A DNA stretch of 22,049 nucleotides from a virus, in the IMG/VR virus record IMGVR_UViG_3300004806_000103, positions 1-22,049 of that record; one strand, written 5' to 3'. How positions within the stretch are numbered: the first letter of the stretch is position 1; each line of letters opens with the position of its first letter. Positions 1 through 7,755 of this stretch are shown here, piece after piece. The position numbers and the translations under genes are program-made. The notes below the pieces were generated by a model that did no database searches, was not told where the DNA came from, and was given only the letters and a program-made list of their open reading frames with translations.

Positions 1-855
1 AGCGGCGAAGCTAAAAAAGCCGATGCCATGCAGGCGGACAACTCTAATTTTCATTATTTCGACAATTTGACGCGCTCAATTGCACACGCAGGTACTGTTA
101 TCCTTGACCTGATCCCACGCATTTACGATACGCAACGGATGTTACGCATTATCGGTGATGACGGGAAGCCCGATATTATTACAGTCAACCAGCAAACCGG
201 CGAGACCGACGCCCAAGGCGCTTACATCATCAAAAATGATTTGACGCTAGGCCGCTATGACGTGGTAATGGACGCCGGCCCCGGAACTGAAAGCAAGCGT
301 CAAGCAGCGGTTGAGGCAATGTTAGCTATTGCCAATCGAGATACGCAAATATGGCAGGTAGCTGGCGATTTGATTTTCAGAAACATGGACTTCCCCGGCG
401 CTGAAATTATTGCCGACCGGCTGGCGGCAGCTAATCCGCTCGCGCAAATTGACGATAAAAGCGACATACCACCTCAAGTACAAATCAAGCTAAAACAACT
501 GGAAACCCAGTTGCAGCAAGCCATGCAAGCCCTGCAAGCGGCTGAAACAGAGAAAAAATACGGTTTCGAGCTTGAGAAAATGAAACAAGAAGGACAAACC
601 CGCAGAACACTTATGCAAGAAACCGTTCGCGCTCAAGACAATTTGCATTGGCAACAAGAAGAAATTAGGCAGGTCGATAGCGTTGAGCGAACTAGATTGC
701 ATGACGTGATGGCGAGAACAATCGGCGCGCAGAATGTTGCCGAAATTAACGGTATTGTACAGTTGCTTTGCAAACATCTGGACGCCACGCAACTAAAGCA
801 ATTCACAGACCGCGCTGACGCTGAAACAATGGCGGTTGACAAATCAGCAATTTAG
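1..855 (+). CDS. Portal protein, C-terminal part (P22 gp1-like), 5' truncated by window edge
   Basis: The reading frame is open from base 1, so this is the end of a larger gene and the ATG at 28 is internal. The visible 284 residues begin with a segment containing HYFDNLTRSIAHAG, then ILDLIPRIYDTQRMLRIIGDDG, split here as ILDLIPRIYDTQ and RMLRIIGDDG; this is the pattern of P22-type portal proteins, which form the dodecameric DNA channel at one capsid vertex. The last 130 residues or so (from about IKLKQLETQLQQA) are Gln/Glu/Lys-rich and helical, matching the long C-terminal helical barrel of the P22 portal. It precedes scaffold and coat genes as portal does in P22. Family assignment is from recalled sequence pattern plus gene order; the missing N-terminus prevents a length comparison. 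Confidence 0.88.
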   Translation, partial: SGEAKKADAMQADNSNFHYFDNLTRSIAHAGTVILDLIPRIYDTQRMLRIIGDDGKPDIITVNQQTGETDAQGAYIIKNDLTLGRYDVVMDAGPGTESKRQAAVEAMLAIANRDTQIWQVAGDLIFRNMDFPGAEIIADRLAAANPLAQIDDKSDIPPQVQIKLKQLETQLQQAMQALQAAETEKKYGFELEKMKQEGQTRRTLMQETVRAQDNLHWQQEEIRQVDSVERTRLHDVMARTIGAQNVAEINGIVQLLCKHLDATQLKQFTDRADAETMAVDKSAI

Positions 856-874
856 AATAACATTGTGCTAAATC

Positions 875-898
875 TAGCGCCGAGTAGTGCCGGCGCTA
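875..898 (+). repeat. Perfect 8-bp hairpin between portal and scaffold genes
   Basis: TAGCGCCG at 875-882 and CGGCGCTA at 891-898 are exact reverse complements with an 8-nt loop. This lies in the only sizeable gap (856-935) of the head module. No T run follows on the plus strand, so it is not a standard intrinsic terminator; it could be an mRNA-stability or processing element that separates portal from scaffold/coat expression. Confidence 0.6.
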
Positions 899-935
899 TG
901 TAAAAAACTTGATCCGCTAATGCGTGAGGTAGATT

Positions 936-1778
936 ATGGCTGGTGAAAATAGAGTGACCCACGACTCTGAAAGTTTTAACGCTTTTTTACTGGGAAATGA
1001 ACTAGGCGTGAGCGAGGAAGTCAAAAAAACCGACCTACCCGCAGGTGACCCGCCGACCGATGAAGGTAAAGAGCAAGAAGGGCAGGAAAACCCGATTGAG
1101 AAGCGCATTAAAGGGTTGGTTGGTAAATTAAAAAGCAAAGATGAAGCAATTGCCGAGAAAGAAGTGGAAATTGCTGAACTGAAAGCGAAATTAATCACAA
1201 AACAGCCTCAGGAAGAGATTAAACAGGAAGGCAAGCCGCAAGCTAAGGATTTTAAAGATATTGAGTCCTATACTGATGCATTGACCGATTGGAAAATTGA
1301 TCAATTTCAAAAGCAGCAAACGGCAAAACAACAGCAAGCTGAAGCCAAGGCCGCACAAAAAAGCGTAGCTGATAGCTTCCAGTCTCGCCAAATTGAATTT
1401 CAAGTGGCAACACCCGATTACGAAGATGTAATTGAAGCGATTGAAACGCCAATTAAACATCAGGAAGTCGGCGTAGCAATCCTTGAAAGCGAATTAGGCC
1501 CGCAATTGCTGTACCACATTGCCAAAAATCCTGAGTTAATCGACGAGCTAAACAAGTTGTCACCCACCGCCGCACTGCGAAAATTGGGAAAACTTGAAGT
1601 CACTCTGGAAGCGCCTAAAAATCAGGAAAAACCTGCTCCTAAACCGTCATCGGCCCCGGCTCCCATTACGCCGGTCAAAGGCGGCACGGCTACAGGCGAA
1701 TTGCCACTCGATAAAATGGTGGTAGGACAGAATTGCACTCTCGCTGAGTACCGCGCCCGCAAACAGACCGGAAAATAA
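936..1778 (+). CDS. Putative scaffolding protein
   Basis: A 280-residue, highly charged protein placed between portal and coat, which is where the scaffold gene sits in P22-like phages (P22 gp8 is 303 residues). Residues about 53-90 and 125-145 are Lys/Glu/Gln-rich and look like coiled coil, and residues about 225-250 are Pro/Ala-rich linker. The C-terminus ends in a short basic segment (LAEYRARKQTGK), consistent with the basic coat-binding tail known for P22 scaffold. Scaffolds guide procapsid assembly and leave before DNA packaging. The start at 936 has a good ribosome-binding site (GAGGT at 926-930). The call rests on position, size and composition, because scaffold sequences diverge fast; an accessory capsid protein is the alternative. 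Confidence 0.65.
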   Translation: MAGENRVTHDSESFNAFLLGNELGVSEEVKKTDLPAGDPPTDEGKEQEGQENPIEKRIKGLVGKLKSKDEAIAEKEVEIAELKAKLITKQPQEEIKQEGKPQAKDFKDIESYTDALTDWKIDQFQKQQTAKQQQAEAKAAQKSVADSFQSRQIEFQVATPDYEDVIEAIETPIKHQEVGVAILESELGPQLLYHIAKNPELIDELNKLSPTAALRKLGKLEVTLEAPKNQEKPAPKPSSAPAPITPVKGGTATGELPLDKMVVGQNCTLAEYRARKQTGK

Positions 1779-1788
1779 TGAGCTAGGG

Positions 1789-1805
1789 CCTTATTTGGAA
1801 TAAGG
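1789..1805 (+). promoter_or_regulatory. Hairpin covering the coat gene ribosome-binding region
   Basis: CCTTATT (1789-1795) and AATAAGG (1799-1805) form a perfect 7-bp stem with a 3-nt loop directly before the coat ATG at 1808. The right arm contains the AAGG most similar to a Shine-Dalgarno, only two bases from the start codon, while GGA at 1797-1799 lies at a more usual distance but is in the loop and stem edge. Translation of the most abundant virion protein may therefore depend on unfolding of this stem, for example by ribosomes finishing the scaffold gene at 1778. Confidence 0.5.
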
Positions 1806-1807
1806 TC

Positions 1808-3085
1808 ATGGCAAATAATTTACTCACAATATCCCAGATCACTAACGATGCTCTGGACGTTTTAACCAACCAATTAACCTTTGCTGATGGCGTCGTGCGT
1901 GAATACGACGACCAATTTGCGCGTACTGGCGCAAAAATCGGCAATACTCTTAACATCCGCAAACCTGGCCGCTTTATCGGCACGTCTGGCCCTAATCTGG
2001 CCGTCGAGGATTTTAATGAAACATATGTGCCGCTGGTACTCGGTTCAACCGCTAACTACGGCGACCAGTTCCACGTTGACACCAGCTTCACCACTCAAGA
2101 CCTGTTGTTGAGCTTGGGCGATTTCAGTGAACGGATTGTTAAACCCGCTATTGCGGCTATCGCCAACCGGATTGACTATGTCGGTCTGCAAATGGCTAAA
2201 AACTCGGTAGCCAACATTGTCGGCATTCCCGGCACAGCCCCAACCAGTTTTTTAACCTATCTAAACGCACAAGCGATTCTGGATTCTGAAGCGGCCCCGC
2301 GTGACGGCAATCGCCGAATTGTCATGGAACCATTCACCAATGCGGCAATTGTCGATAGTTTGAAAGGCTTGCTGACGCCAGAAAACACAGTTGGCGATCA
2401 GTATAAAAAAGGCATGATGGGACGCGACGCCGCCGGCTTAAGCTGGTTTTTAGATCAAAACGTCGCATTGCAAAACTTTGGCTATTGGGCCGGCGCATCT
2501 GCTAGTACATTGACATACAACACTAGCACCATGGCTGGCGCATTGTCTAGCGGCTGGGCATCTAACAGCACAATTACGCTAACCAATGGCGCGGCGCTGA
2601 CCTTAAATCAAGGCGACACTTTTACCATTGCCGGCGTTTATGGCGTCAACCCGCAAAATCGTCAAAGCTATGGCCGGTTGCGTAATTTTGTCGTTAACTC
2701 GACCGTATCTGCATCTGGTTCGGGCACTATTTCGGTCAATGTTTCACCGGCCATTATTACGGCAGGTCAATTCCAAAACTGTGTAGTGACTAGCACCAGC
2801 AGTACAGCAACTGTTACTCCGTTGTCAATTGGTGTATCCGGCGCTGGTACTGTTTCGCCACAAAACATCATGTTCCACAAAAACGCCTTTGCGTTTGCTA
2901 CCGCTGATTTGCCTATGGTCGATGGTGTGGATAAATGCAGTCGATCTAGTGATAAGGATGCTGGATTGAGCATCCGTCTGGTTCGGCAATACACCATCAA
3001 TAACGATTCCCTTCCTGCACGTTTTGACGTGTTGTTTGGTTGGGCTCCTCTGTATCCAGAACTCGCCGTTCGCGTAGCGGCCTAA
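1808..3085 (+). CDS. Major capsid protein, P22 coat (gp5) family
   Basis: At 425 residues it matches P22 coat (430). The N-terminal part (MANNLLTISQITNDALDVL, then VVREYDDQFAR and GNTLNIRKP) and the segment LLSLGDFSERIVKPA are typical of the P22 coat family, an HK97-fold shell protein. Residues about 233-348 form a separate Thr/Ser/Asn-rich beta segment, containing GDTFTIAGVYGVNP and GRLRNFVVNSTV, that corresponds in place and pattern to the inserted I-domain (telokin-like) of P22 coat. After it the HK97-type core resumes (IMFHKNAFAFATADLPMVDG). It assembles on the scaffold encoded just upstream and is decorated or closed by products of the following genes. Confidence 0.93.
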   Translation: MANNLLTISQITNDALDVLTNQLTFADGVVREYDDQFARTGAKIGNTLNIRKPGRFIGTSGPNLAVEDFNETYVPLVLGSTANYGDQFHVDTSFTTQDLLLSLGDFSERIVKPAIAAIANRIDYVGLQMAKNSVANIVGIPGTAPTSFLTYLNAQAILDSEAAPRDGNRRIVMEPFTNAAIVDSLKGLLTPENTVGDQYKKGMMGRDAAGLSWFLDQNVALQNFGYWAGASASTLTYNTSTMAGALSSGWASNSTITLTNGAALTLNQGDTFTIAGVYGVNPQNRQSYGRLRNFVVNSTVSASGSGTISVNVSPAIITAGQFQNCVVTSTSSTATVTPLSIGVSGAGTVSPQNIMFHKNAFAFATADLPMVDGVDKCSRSSDKDAGLSIRLVRQYTINNDSLPARFDVLFGWAPLYPELAVRVAA

Positions 3086-3098
3086 GGAGGGACTTATT

Positions 3099-3530
3099 AT
3101 GGCTAATCCAGGCCCTGCAACAAGCGGCGCGGTCAACGCGCAGCCATTAAACAGCTCACAAGCATTGCGCTTGCTGGGCTATAAACGCGGTGTTAACGTC
3201 AATGCCACTGGCGATACGTTAATCCCGCTTATTAATGCAACTCAGTTCAGCGTCGATGCGGTGGTGTTTACCAATGCCAGCACGAGCTTAACCACTGCTG
3301 CGGCTGGCGTTTTCCCGTCAGCTAATGCGGGCGGCACGGCAATTGTTAGTAACGCGGCATTGTCGGCATTGACCGGCGCAACCGTATTCAGCAAGCGCAC
3401 CATTAACAGCAACGCCGTGCAAACGGCCGGCCCCGGCGGATCTCTGTATCTGAACGTGGGTACAGCACAAGGCGCGGCGGCTACTATGGACGTGTTTGTT
3501 TACGGCTATGAAATTGCCGACTTACCTTAA
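3099..3530 (+). CDS. Small virion protein, candidate capsid decoration protein
   Basis: A 143-residue protein starting 14 bases after the coat stop codon, with a very strong Shine-Dalgarno (GGAGG at about 3086-3090), so high expression is expected. It is rich in Ala, Thr, Ser, Asn and Val with no charged helices and looks all-beta; there is no signal peptide or transmembrane segment. The segment QALRLLGYKRGVNVNATGD resembles short head-associated proteins found after coat genes in many phages, but I cannot name a family. Position and composition suggest an outer capsid decoration or stabilising protein. Confidence 0.6.
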   Translation: MANPGPATSGAVNAQPLNSSQALRLLGYKRGVNVNATGDTLIPLINATQFSVDAVVFTNASTSLTTAAAGVFPSANAGGTAIVSNAALSALTGATVFSKRTINSNAVQTAGPGGSLYLNVGTAQGAAATMDVFVYGYEIADLP

Positions 3531-3539
3531 GGGGGAATC

Positions 3540-3866
3540 ATGGCCGGGAAAAGCACAATAGCGCGCGGCAATGTGTTGATGGAAACTATGTTTAATATTT
3601 CTGGCAACACGCCATCAGTAACTGCTAATACTTCTGCAATTGCAACTTATACCGTGCAAGGCGTGTTGCCGAATGATTTTGTTGAAATTAACCAGCTATC
3701 ACACGTAACCGGCCTTGCAATCGGCAACGTGTGGGCAAGTGCGGCTAATACTTTGACGATTCAGTTTTGCAATTTGACTGGCACGACAATCGGCGCAACT
3801 GCGATTAATTTGCTGGGTGTCATTACTCGATGTGAAGATCAAACTATCCCAAATGGGGTTTACTGA
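3540..3866 (+). CDS. Small beta-rich structural protein
   Basis: 108 residues, with a strong Shine-Dalgarno (GGGG at about 3531-3534) and a 1-base overlap with the next gene, so it is co-translated with the head genes. The sequence alternates Thr/Ala/Val/Ile and is predicted beta, with ARGNVLMETMFNISGNTPSV near the N-terminus and a central LPNDFVEINQLSH. I recall similar short proteins beside coat genes in other phages, where they are unnamed structural proteins, but not well enough to assign a function. A capsid or head-vertex accessory role is inferred. Confidence 0.55.
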   Translation: MAGKSTIARGNVLMETMFNISGNTPSVTANTSAIATYTVQGVLPNDFVEINQLSHVTGLAIGNVWASAANTLTIQFCNLTGTTIGATAINLLGVITRCEDQTIPNGVY

Positions 3867-4192
3867 TGTTAACTCAAGTCCTTAATATCGGCGCGGGCAA
3901 TGATTCGTATTCGATTAGCGCAACTTCGACTTCAGCAAGCGTTTCTTGTCATACGCGAGACAGCGCCAACAATGACTGTTTTAGAATCGTTAATTACGGC
4001 TCTAAAATAGCGTTTGTGAAGTGGGGAAATAGCAAGGATGGCACTGTAACCATTACCGCATCAACCGCCGATACACCAATATTGCCGAATACCGAAATAA
4101 CGGTCTATGTCGGCAATTCTGATACATTGGCGGCTATTTGTGGCGGTACGGATACCACCACGATTTATTTCAGTAACGTACAGGGAATTTAA
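3866..4192 (+). CDS. Small beta-rich structural protein
   Basis: 108 residues, the same length as the preceding gene, which it overlaps by one base (TGATG). The pattern FRIVNYGSKIAFVKWG followed by TPILPNTEITVYVG resembles small beta-sandwich proteins encoded in head modules of many phages, where residues around the strand-turn-strand core are conserved. There is no signal peptide or membrane segment. Likely a virion component close to the capsid surface or vertex; function not established from the sequence. Confidence 0.55.
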   Translation: MLTQVLNIGAGNDSYSISATSTSASVSCHTRDSANNDCFRIVNYGSKIAFVKWGNSKDGTVTITASTADTPILPNTEITVYVGNSDTLAAICGGTDTTTIYFSNVQGI

Positions 4193-4194
4193 TC

Positions 4195-4908
4195 ATGGCA
4201 ACGGCGCTAGACATTATCAACGGTTCACTAAGCGCGATAGGCGCACTGGCTCCCGGTGAATATCTTGATCCTGCTCTAGCGACCGATGCTCTGAATATGC
4301 TTAATCGGTTTCTGGACGCTAGTAGCAATGATGAGTTTGCAGTTTTTTACATAAACGAAACGGCTTATAACGTTGCTGGATCAACCACATGGACAATCGG
4401 GCCATCTGGTCAAATTGTCGCACCCAGGCCGTTATCTATCCGTTCGGCATTTGTACGGGTGGCCGGTATTGATTACCCGGTGACAGTGCTTAATCGTGAG
4501 CAATACAACTTGATTGGATTGAAGCAGTTAAACGGGCCTTGGCCTAGAGCCGTTTATTATCAGCCCACTATGCCGAATGGCGTTTTGACATTTTGGAGTT
4601 TGCCTTCTACTGGTGAAATCCATTTATTCAGCCTGGCGGCATTGACTGACTTTAGCAGCATAACGACGGCCGTTAATTTTCCACCCGGCTATGAAATGTG
4701 GCTGCTGTGGGAGTTGGCCAAACTTTTAGCGCCGGGTTACGGCAAAGCGTCCATGATGCAATTTTTAGACGCACAGGCCCGCGAGTTTCGATCAAAAATT
4801 GCCAGAACCAACATGCAGCCCATGCAAACGGTTAGCTTTGATCCTGTTATCGCCATGCACGGCCCGGACGCCGGTTTTATTATGCATGGTGGATTTGGGC
4901 GGCCATAA
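4195..4908 (+). CDS. Head-completion / tail accessory protein, P22 gp4-like
   Basis: 237 residues. The start (MATALDIINGSLSAIGALAPG, here written in part) followed by LATDALNMLNRFLDA is the helical pattern of gp4-type head-tail connector proteins: two short helices repeated in ring-forming adaptors that sit below the portal. The middle part (residues about 55-150) is beta-rich and ends in FPPGYEMWLLWELAKLLAP, a segment seen in this family. P22 gp4 (166 residues) binds the portal and stabilises packaged DNA. Gene order (after head genes, before the gp10-like gene, which it overlaps by one base) supports the call. It is longer than P22 gp4, so the match is to the broader podovirus adaptor group. 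Confidence 0.75.
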   Translation: MATALDIINGSLSAIGALAPGEYLDPALATDALNMLNRFLDASSNDEFAVFYINETAYNVAGSTTWTIGPSGQIVAPRPLSIRSAFVRVAGIDYPVTVLNREQYNLIGLKQLNGPWPRAVYYQPTMPNGVLTFWSLPSTGEIHLFSLAALTDFSSITTAVNFPPGYEMWLLWELAKLLAPGYGKASMMQFLDAQAREFRSKIARTNMQPMQTVSFDPVIAMHGPDAGFIMHGGFGRP

Positions 4909-6359
4909 TGGCGGATTTTGCCGGATTCATTGGCGGCGATTATGAAGCAACCAGCATCTGGCAAGATGCACAGGAAAGCATCAACTGGTATGTTGAAATT
5001 GACCAAAATGTTGAAGCGGTTAAAAAAGGCTTTAAAGTTTTATACCCAACACCAGGCACTTACTTATTATTTTCACTACCTTATGCCGGTGAAGTCCGAG
5101 CAATTTATCCATTGCCGGGCGGATCACAAGTTTTAATCGTTTGCGGCCCATTTGTTTATTTAGTCGATCAATCCTATACCGTTACCCAGATAGGCGTATT
5201 GCAAAGCAGCTCAGGAAGCGTCAGCATTACTGATAACCGAATATCGGCCTATATTGTTGATGGCGGCAACCGGTACACCTATGTATTAAACGGCGTAACG
5301 GCTGGCGTTTTTGCTCAAATAGCCAATACTGATGGCGCGTTTCAAGGCGGCGATATTTGCTGTTTTATTGACGATTTTATCATTTACAATCAGCCAAGCG
5401 GCAACCAATGGGCGGCCACAAGTGCGCTTTCCACTGTTACTCCTGGCATTAGTTTTGGTTCCATGCTGTCTTCTCCGGACAACATCATTGGATTGATTGT
5501 CGATCACCGGCAAGTTTATTTGTTTGGCGAATACACTACCGAGGTCTGGGTTAATGTGGGCGCGTATCCGTTTCCTTTTCAAGTCGTTCCTGGCTCGACG
5601 ATGCAGGTGGGTTGCGCCGCCAGGCGATCTATTGCGCGACTGGGTGGATCGATCGCATGGCTGGGAAAAAACGAACGCGGGGAAGCTATCGTTTACATGG
5701 CCGAAGGTTATACGGAAAAACGCATTTCAACCCATGCTATTGAAAACGACATTTCCGAAGGCAGAATTGACGACGCGGTTGCTTTTACTTATCAGCAAGC
5801 CGGCCATGAATTTTACATGCTCACGTTTCCGTCACAGGACAAAACGTGGTGCTATGACACATCGTCAGGGTTTTGGCACAAACGCGCCAGTATAGATGGT
5901 TTTGGTCGGCTTCATCGTCACATTGCAAATTGCCATTGTGCATTCAATGGACTAAATCTTGTTGGCGATGCGGCAAGCGGCAATGTTTACGCACTTGATC
6001 GGTTTACTTATACCGATAATGGCAATCAAATTTACCGCCGCCGCCGCGCTCCTCATATCATTGCGGATTTGAACCGAGTTTTTTATGACCAGATTCAATT
6101 CCAGTTTCAGTCCGGTGTTGGCCTTCAAACTGGTCAAGGCTTTGACCCTAAATCTATGCTGCGCTGGTCGGATGACGCCGGCGAAACTTGGAGCAATAGT
6201 TACATGTTGCCGATAGGCAAAGTAGGTCATTACAAAAACCGGTGTATGAAAAGGAAAATGGGTTGGTCGCGCGATAGGGTGTATGAGATCAGTATGACTG
6301 ACCCGGTTAATGCGACATTGATCAGCGTTGAAATTTATACTCAAACTGGTGACCATTAA
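4908..6359 (+). CDS. Tail hub / packaged DNA stabilisation protein, P22 gp10-like
   Basis: 483 residues against 472 for P22 gp10. The N-terminal part (AQESINWYVEID, then GFKVLYPTPG) and the repeated beta blades through the middle fit the gp10 group, which forms the hexameric hub under the gp4 ring and carries the tail appendages. The C-terminal block LRWSDDAGETWS followed by GHYKNRCMKRKMGWSRDRVY is a strongly conserved feature of podovirus stabilisation proteins: a beta domain with an aromatic/basic end. It overlaps both neighbours by one base (ATG at 4908, TAATG at 6359), so it is translationally coupled. No enzymatic motif is evident. Confidence 0.83.
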   Translation: MADFAGFIGGDYEATSIWQDAQESINWYVEIDQNVEAVKKGFKVLYPTPGTYLLFSLPYAGEVRAIYPLPGGSQVLIVCGPFVYLVDQSYTVTQIGVLQSSSGSVSITDNRISAYIVDGGNRYTYVLNGVTAGVFAQIANTDGAFQGGDICCFIDDFIIYNQPSGNQWAATSALSTVTPGISFGSMLSSPDNIIGLIVDHRQVYLFGEYTTEVWVNVGAYPFPFQVVPGSTMQVGCAARRSIARLGGSIAWLGKNERGEAIVYMAEGYTEKRISTHAIENDISEGRIDDAVAFTYQQAGHEFYMLTFPSQDKTWCYDTSSGFWHKRASIDGFGRLHRHIANCHCAFNGLNLVGDAASGNVYALDRFTYTDNGNQIYRRRRAPHIIADLNRVFYDQIQFQFQSGVGLQTGQGFDPKSMLRWSDDAGETWSNSYMLPIGKVGHYKNRCMKRKMGWSRDRVYEISMTDPVNATLISVEIYTQTGDH

Positions 6360-6571
6360 TGCAAATCAATATCCCAGGTCCCCAAACCGCTTTTTTAACC
6401 GCCTCAGGTACGGTATCACCCCAGTGGTATTTGTTTTTATCAGGTATTGCACAATTTGGAACACTGACGGCGCTTGGAAATTATGCGAATGATGCCGCCG
6501 CCGCCGCCGCCGGTGTTAAAATTGGCGCAATGTATCGCAATGGTTCGGTATTAATGGTTCGAGTATCATGA
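6359..6571 (+). CDS. Small conserved phage protein of unknown function
   Basis: 70 residues, coupled to the gp10-like gene by TAATG (1-base overlap) and to the next gene by ATGA (4-base overlap). It contains VSPQWYLFLSGI near the middle and ends in a run of six alanines followed by GVKIGAMYRNGSVLMVRVS. The end pattern (Ala run, GV.IG..YRNGS...VR) is recurrent in small genes after tail-closure genes of many phages, none with a known role that I can cite. It occupies the slot where P22 has the tail needle (gene 26) but is far too short and has no coiled coil, so it is not a needle. Confidence 0.6.
   Translation: MQINIPGPQTAFLTASGTVSPQWYLFLSGIAQFGTLTALGNYANDAAAAAAGVKIGAMYRNGSVLMVRVS
6494..6511 (+). 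repeat. (GCC)6 trinucleotide tract
   Basis: Six tandem GCC codons inside the 70-aa gene encode a run of six alanines. Such a tract can change length by slippage without breaking the frame. All six codons being identical, although four alanine codons exist, points to slippage rather than selection. Confidence 0.85.
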
Positions 6572-7038
6572 GCAAAATTAGAGAACTTGAAGCGCATATT
6601 CAGCAAAACCTTGACCAGGTTTCTTGTCCGGTACGTCATTATTTTGTCAATAATGCTGATGGAAAGCCTTGCATGATGGCCCGAGAAATGACAATACCCG
6701 CTGGCGTGATGCTGACCGGCGCAATGCATAAAACCGAACATTTAAACACGATCAGCGCCGGGCGGATTATCGTTTATACCGAGCATGATGACGGCACGAC
6801 CTCACAAACCGAAGTGGCCGCCCCCAATACTTTCATTAGTCAACCCGGCATTAAGCGTGCCGGATTCGCTTTAGAAGAAACGGTCTGGACAACGTACCAT
6901 GTAACCGCAACTACCGATATTGATGCGCTTGTCGAAGAGCTGACCGACATGAGAAATTGTGAGTTATTAGGCGGTCGGGACAATGTACAATTGCTTAACC
7001 AAAAACAGCGAGAATTAACCCATGTGGCTGAAGAATAA
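6568..7038 (+). CDS. Cupin-like phage protein
   Basis: 156 residues. A double-stranded beta-helix (cupin) pattern is visible: TIPAGVMLTGAMHKTEHLN with His54, Glu57 and His58 in the metal-site position, then a return strand QPGIKRAGFALEETVWTTYH ending in His111. The C-terminal 35 residues are a charged helix. Short cupin-like proteins of this form are common in late regions of podo- and siphophages; role unknown, possibly structural or sugar-binding. It overlaps its upstream neighbour by ATGA and its downstream neighbour by 17 bases, so it belongs to the virion operon. Enzyme function cannot be claimed from the motif alone. Confidence 0.65.
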   Translation: MSKIRELEAHIQQNLDQVSCPVRHYFVNNADGKPCMMAREMTIPAGVMLTGAMHKTEHLNTISAGRIIVYTEHDDGTTSQTEVAAPNTFISQPGIKRAGFALEETVWTTYHVTATTDIDALVEELTDMRNCELLGGRDNVQLLNQKQRELTHVAEE

Positions 7039-7750
7039 CCCGATTTTTGGATTGATATTTGTAGCAATTCGTCCATTTTCAGTATTTGGCGCGTCTGCGG
7101 CAACTATTGCTGGTATTGGTGCTGGTATTGGTGGGGCCGCTTCACTTGCTGGCGGATTAATTGCTTCAAATTCAGCTAACAATGCCGCTGATTTACAAAA
7201 TTCAATGTGGCAAACGGCCCAACAAAATTTTCAGCCCTATTTGCAGAATGGGCAAACGTCATTAAGTTCTATTATGAAAGGGCTAAATGGCGGCGTGACC
7301 AAAGGTCAATTTACCCATCAATTTAACGCCAATGACTTGAACGCCAATCTTGCGCCAAATTATGCGTGGCAACTTGGACAAGGCGAACAGGCGTTAAATA
7401 ATTCCAACAGCGTGACCGGTGGATTAGTTGGGGGCAACGCTTTAACTGCATTGAATAATTATGCTCAAAATCAAGCATCCGGCGCTTATCAGCAAGCTTA
7501 CGAAAATTACAATACCAATCAAAACAATATTTATGGCAGATTGTCTAATATTGCCGGATTAGGTCAATCTTCAGCGGCTAATGCCGCCAATGCTGGTGCG
7601 CAATATGCTGGTCAAATTGGTAGCAATATCGTTAATTCTGGCAATGCGCTTTCTGCTGGTATCAGTGGAGTAGGAAATTCGGCGTCTAATTTGGGATCGT
7701 CTTTTTTGCTATCCAGTTTGCTGAATAAACAACCCAAGACACAAGGGTAA
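7022..7750 (+). CDS. Ejection (DNA transfer) protein, P22 gp7-like
   Basis: 242 residues with a hydrophobic N-terminus: residues about 7-25, then a Gly/Ala-rich stretch about 24-50 (AATIAGIGAGIGGAASLAGG). The remainder is very rich in Asn, Gln, Ala, Gly and Ser with few charges. The pattern MWQTAQQNFQPYLQNGQTSL followed by a helix and PNYAWQLGQGEQALN is common to podovirus proteins annotated as DNA transfer protein gp7-like. These are carried in the capsid and pass into the host envelope ahead of DNA. As the first of three genes before the fibre, it matches the 7-20-16 order of P22. The start codon overlaps the cupin-like gene by 17 bases and has only a weak Shine-Dalgarno (GAG at about 7010), implying coupling. 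Confidence 0.7.
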   Translation: MWLKNNPIFGLIFVAIRPFSVFGASAATIAGIGAGIGGAASLAGGLIASNSANNAADLQNSMWQTAQQNFQPYLQNGQTSLSSIMKGLNGGVTKGQFTHQFNANDLNANLAPNYAWQLGQGEQALNNSNSVTGGLVGGNALTALNNYAQNQASGAYQQAYENYNTNQNNIYGRLSNIAGLGQSSAANAANAGAQYAGQIGSNIVNSGNALSAGISGVGNSASNLGSSFLLSSLLNKQPKTQG

Positions 7751-7755
7751 TATCT

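Noticed and set aside
909-935. Possible promoter TTGATC / TAGATT before the scaffold gene
   Set aside because: The spacing is 15 bases and both boxes are imperfect; the AT content is expected by chance and coupling to the portal message is enough.
5952-6356. Minus-strand 134-codon frame opposite the gp10-like gene
   Set aside because: It is a shadow frame of a well-supported coding region, with no ribosome-binding site or recognisable motif.
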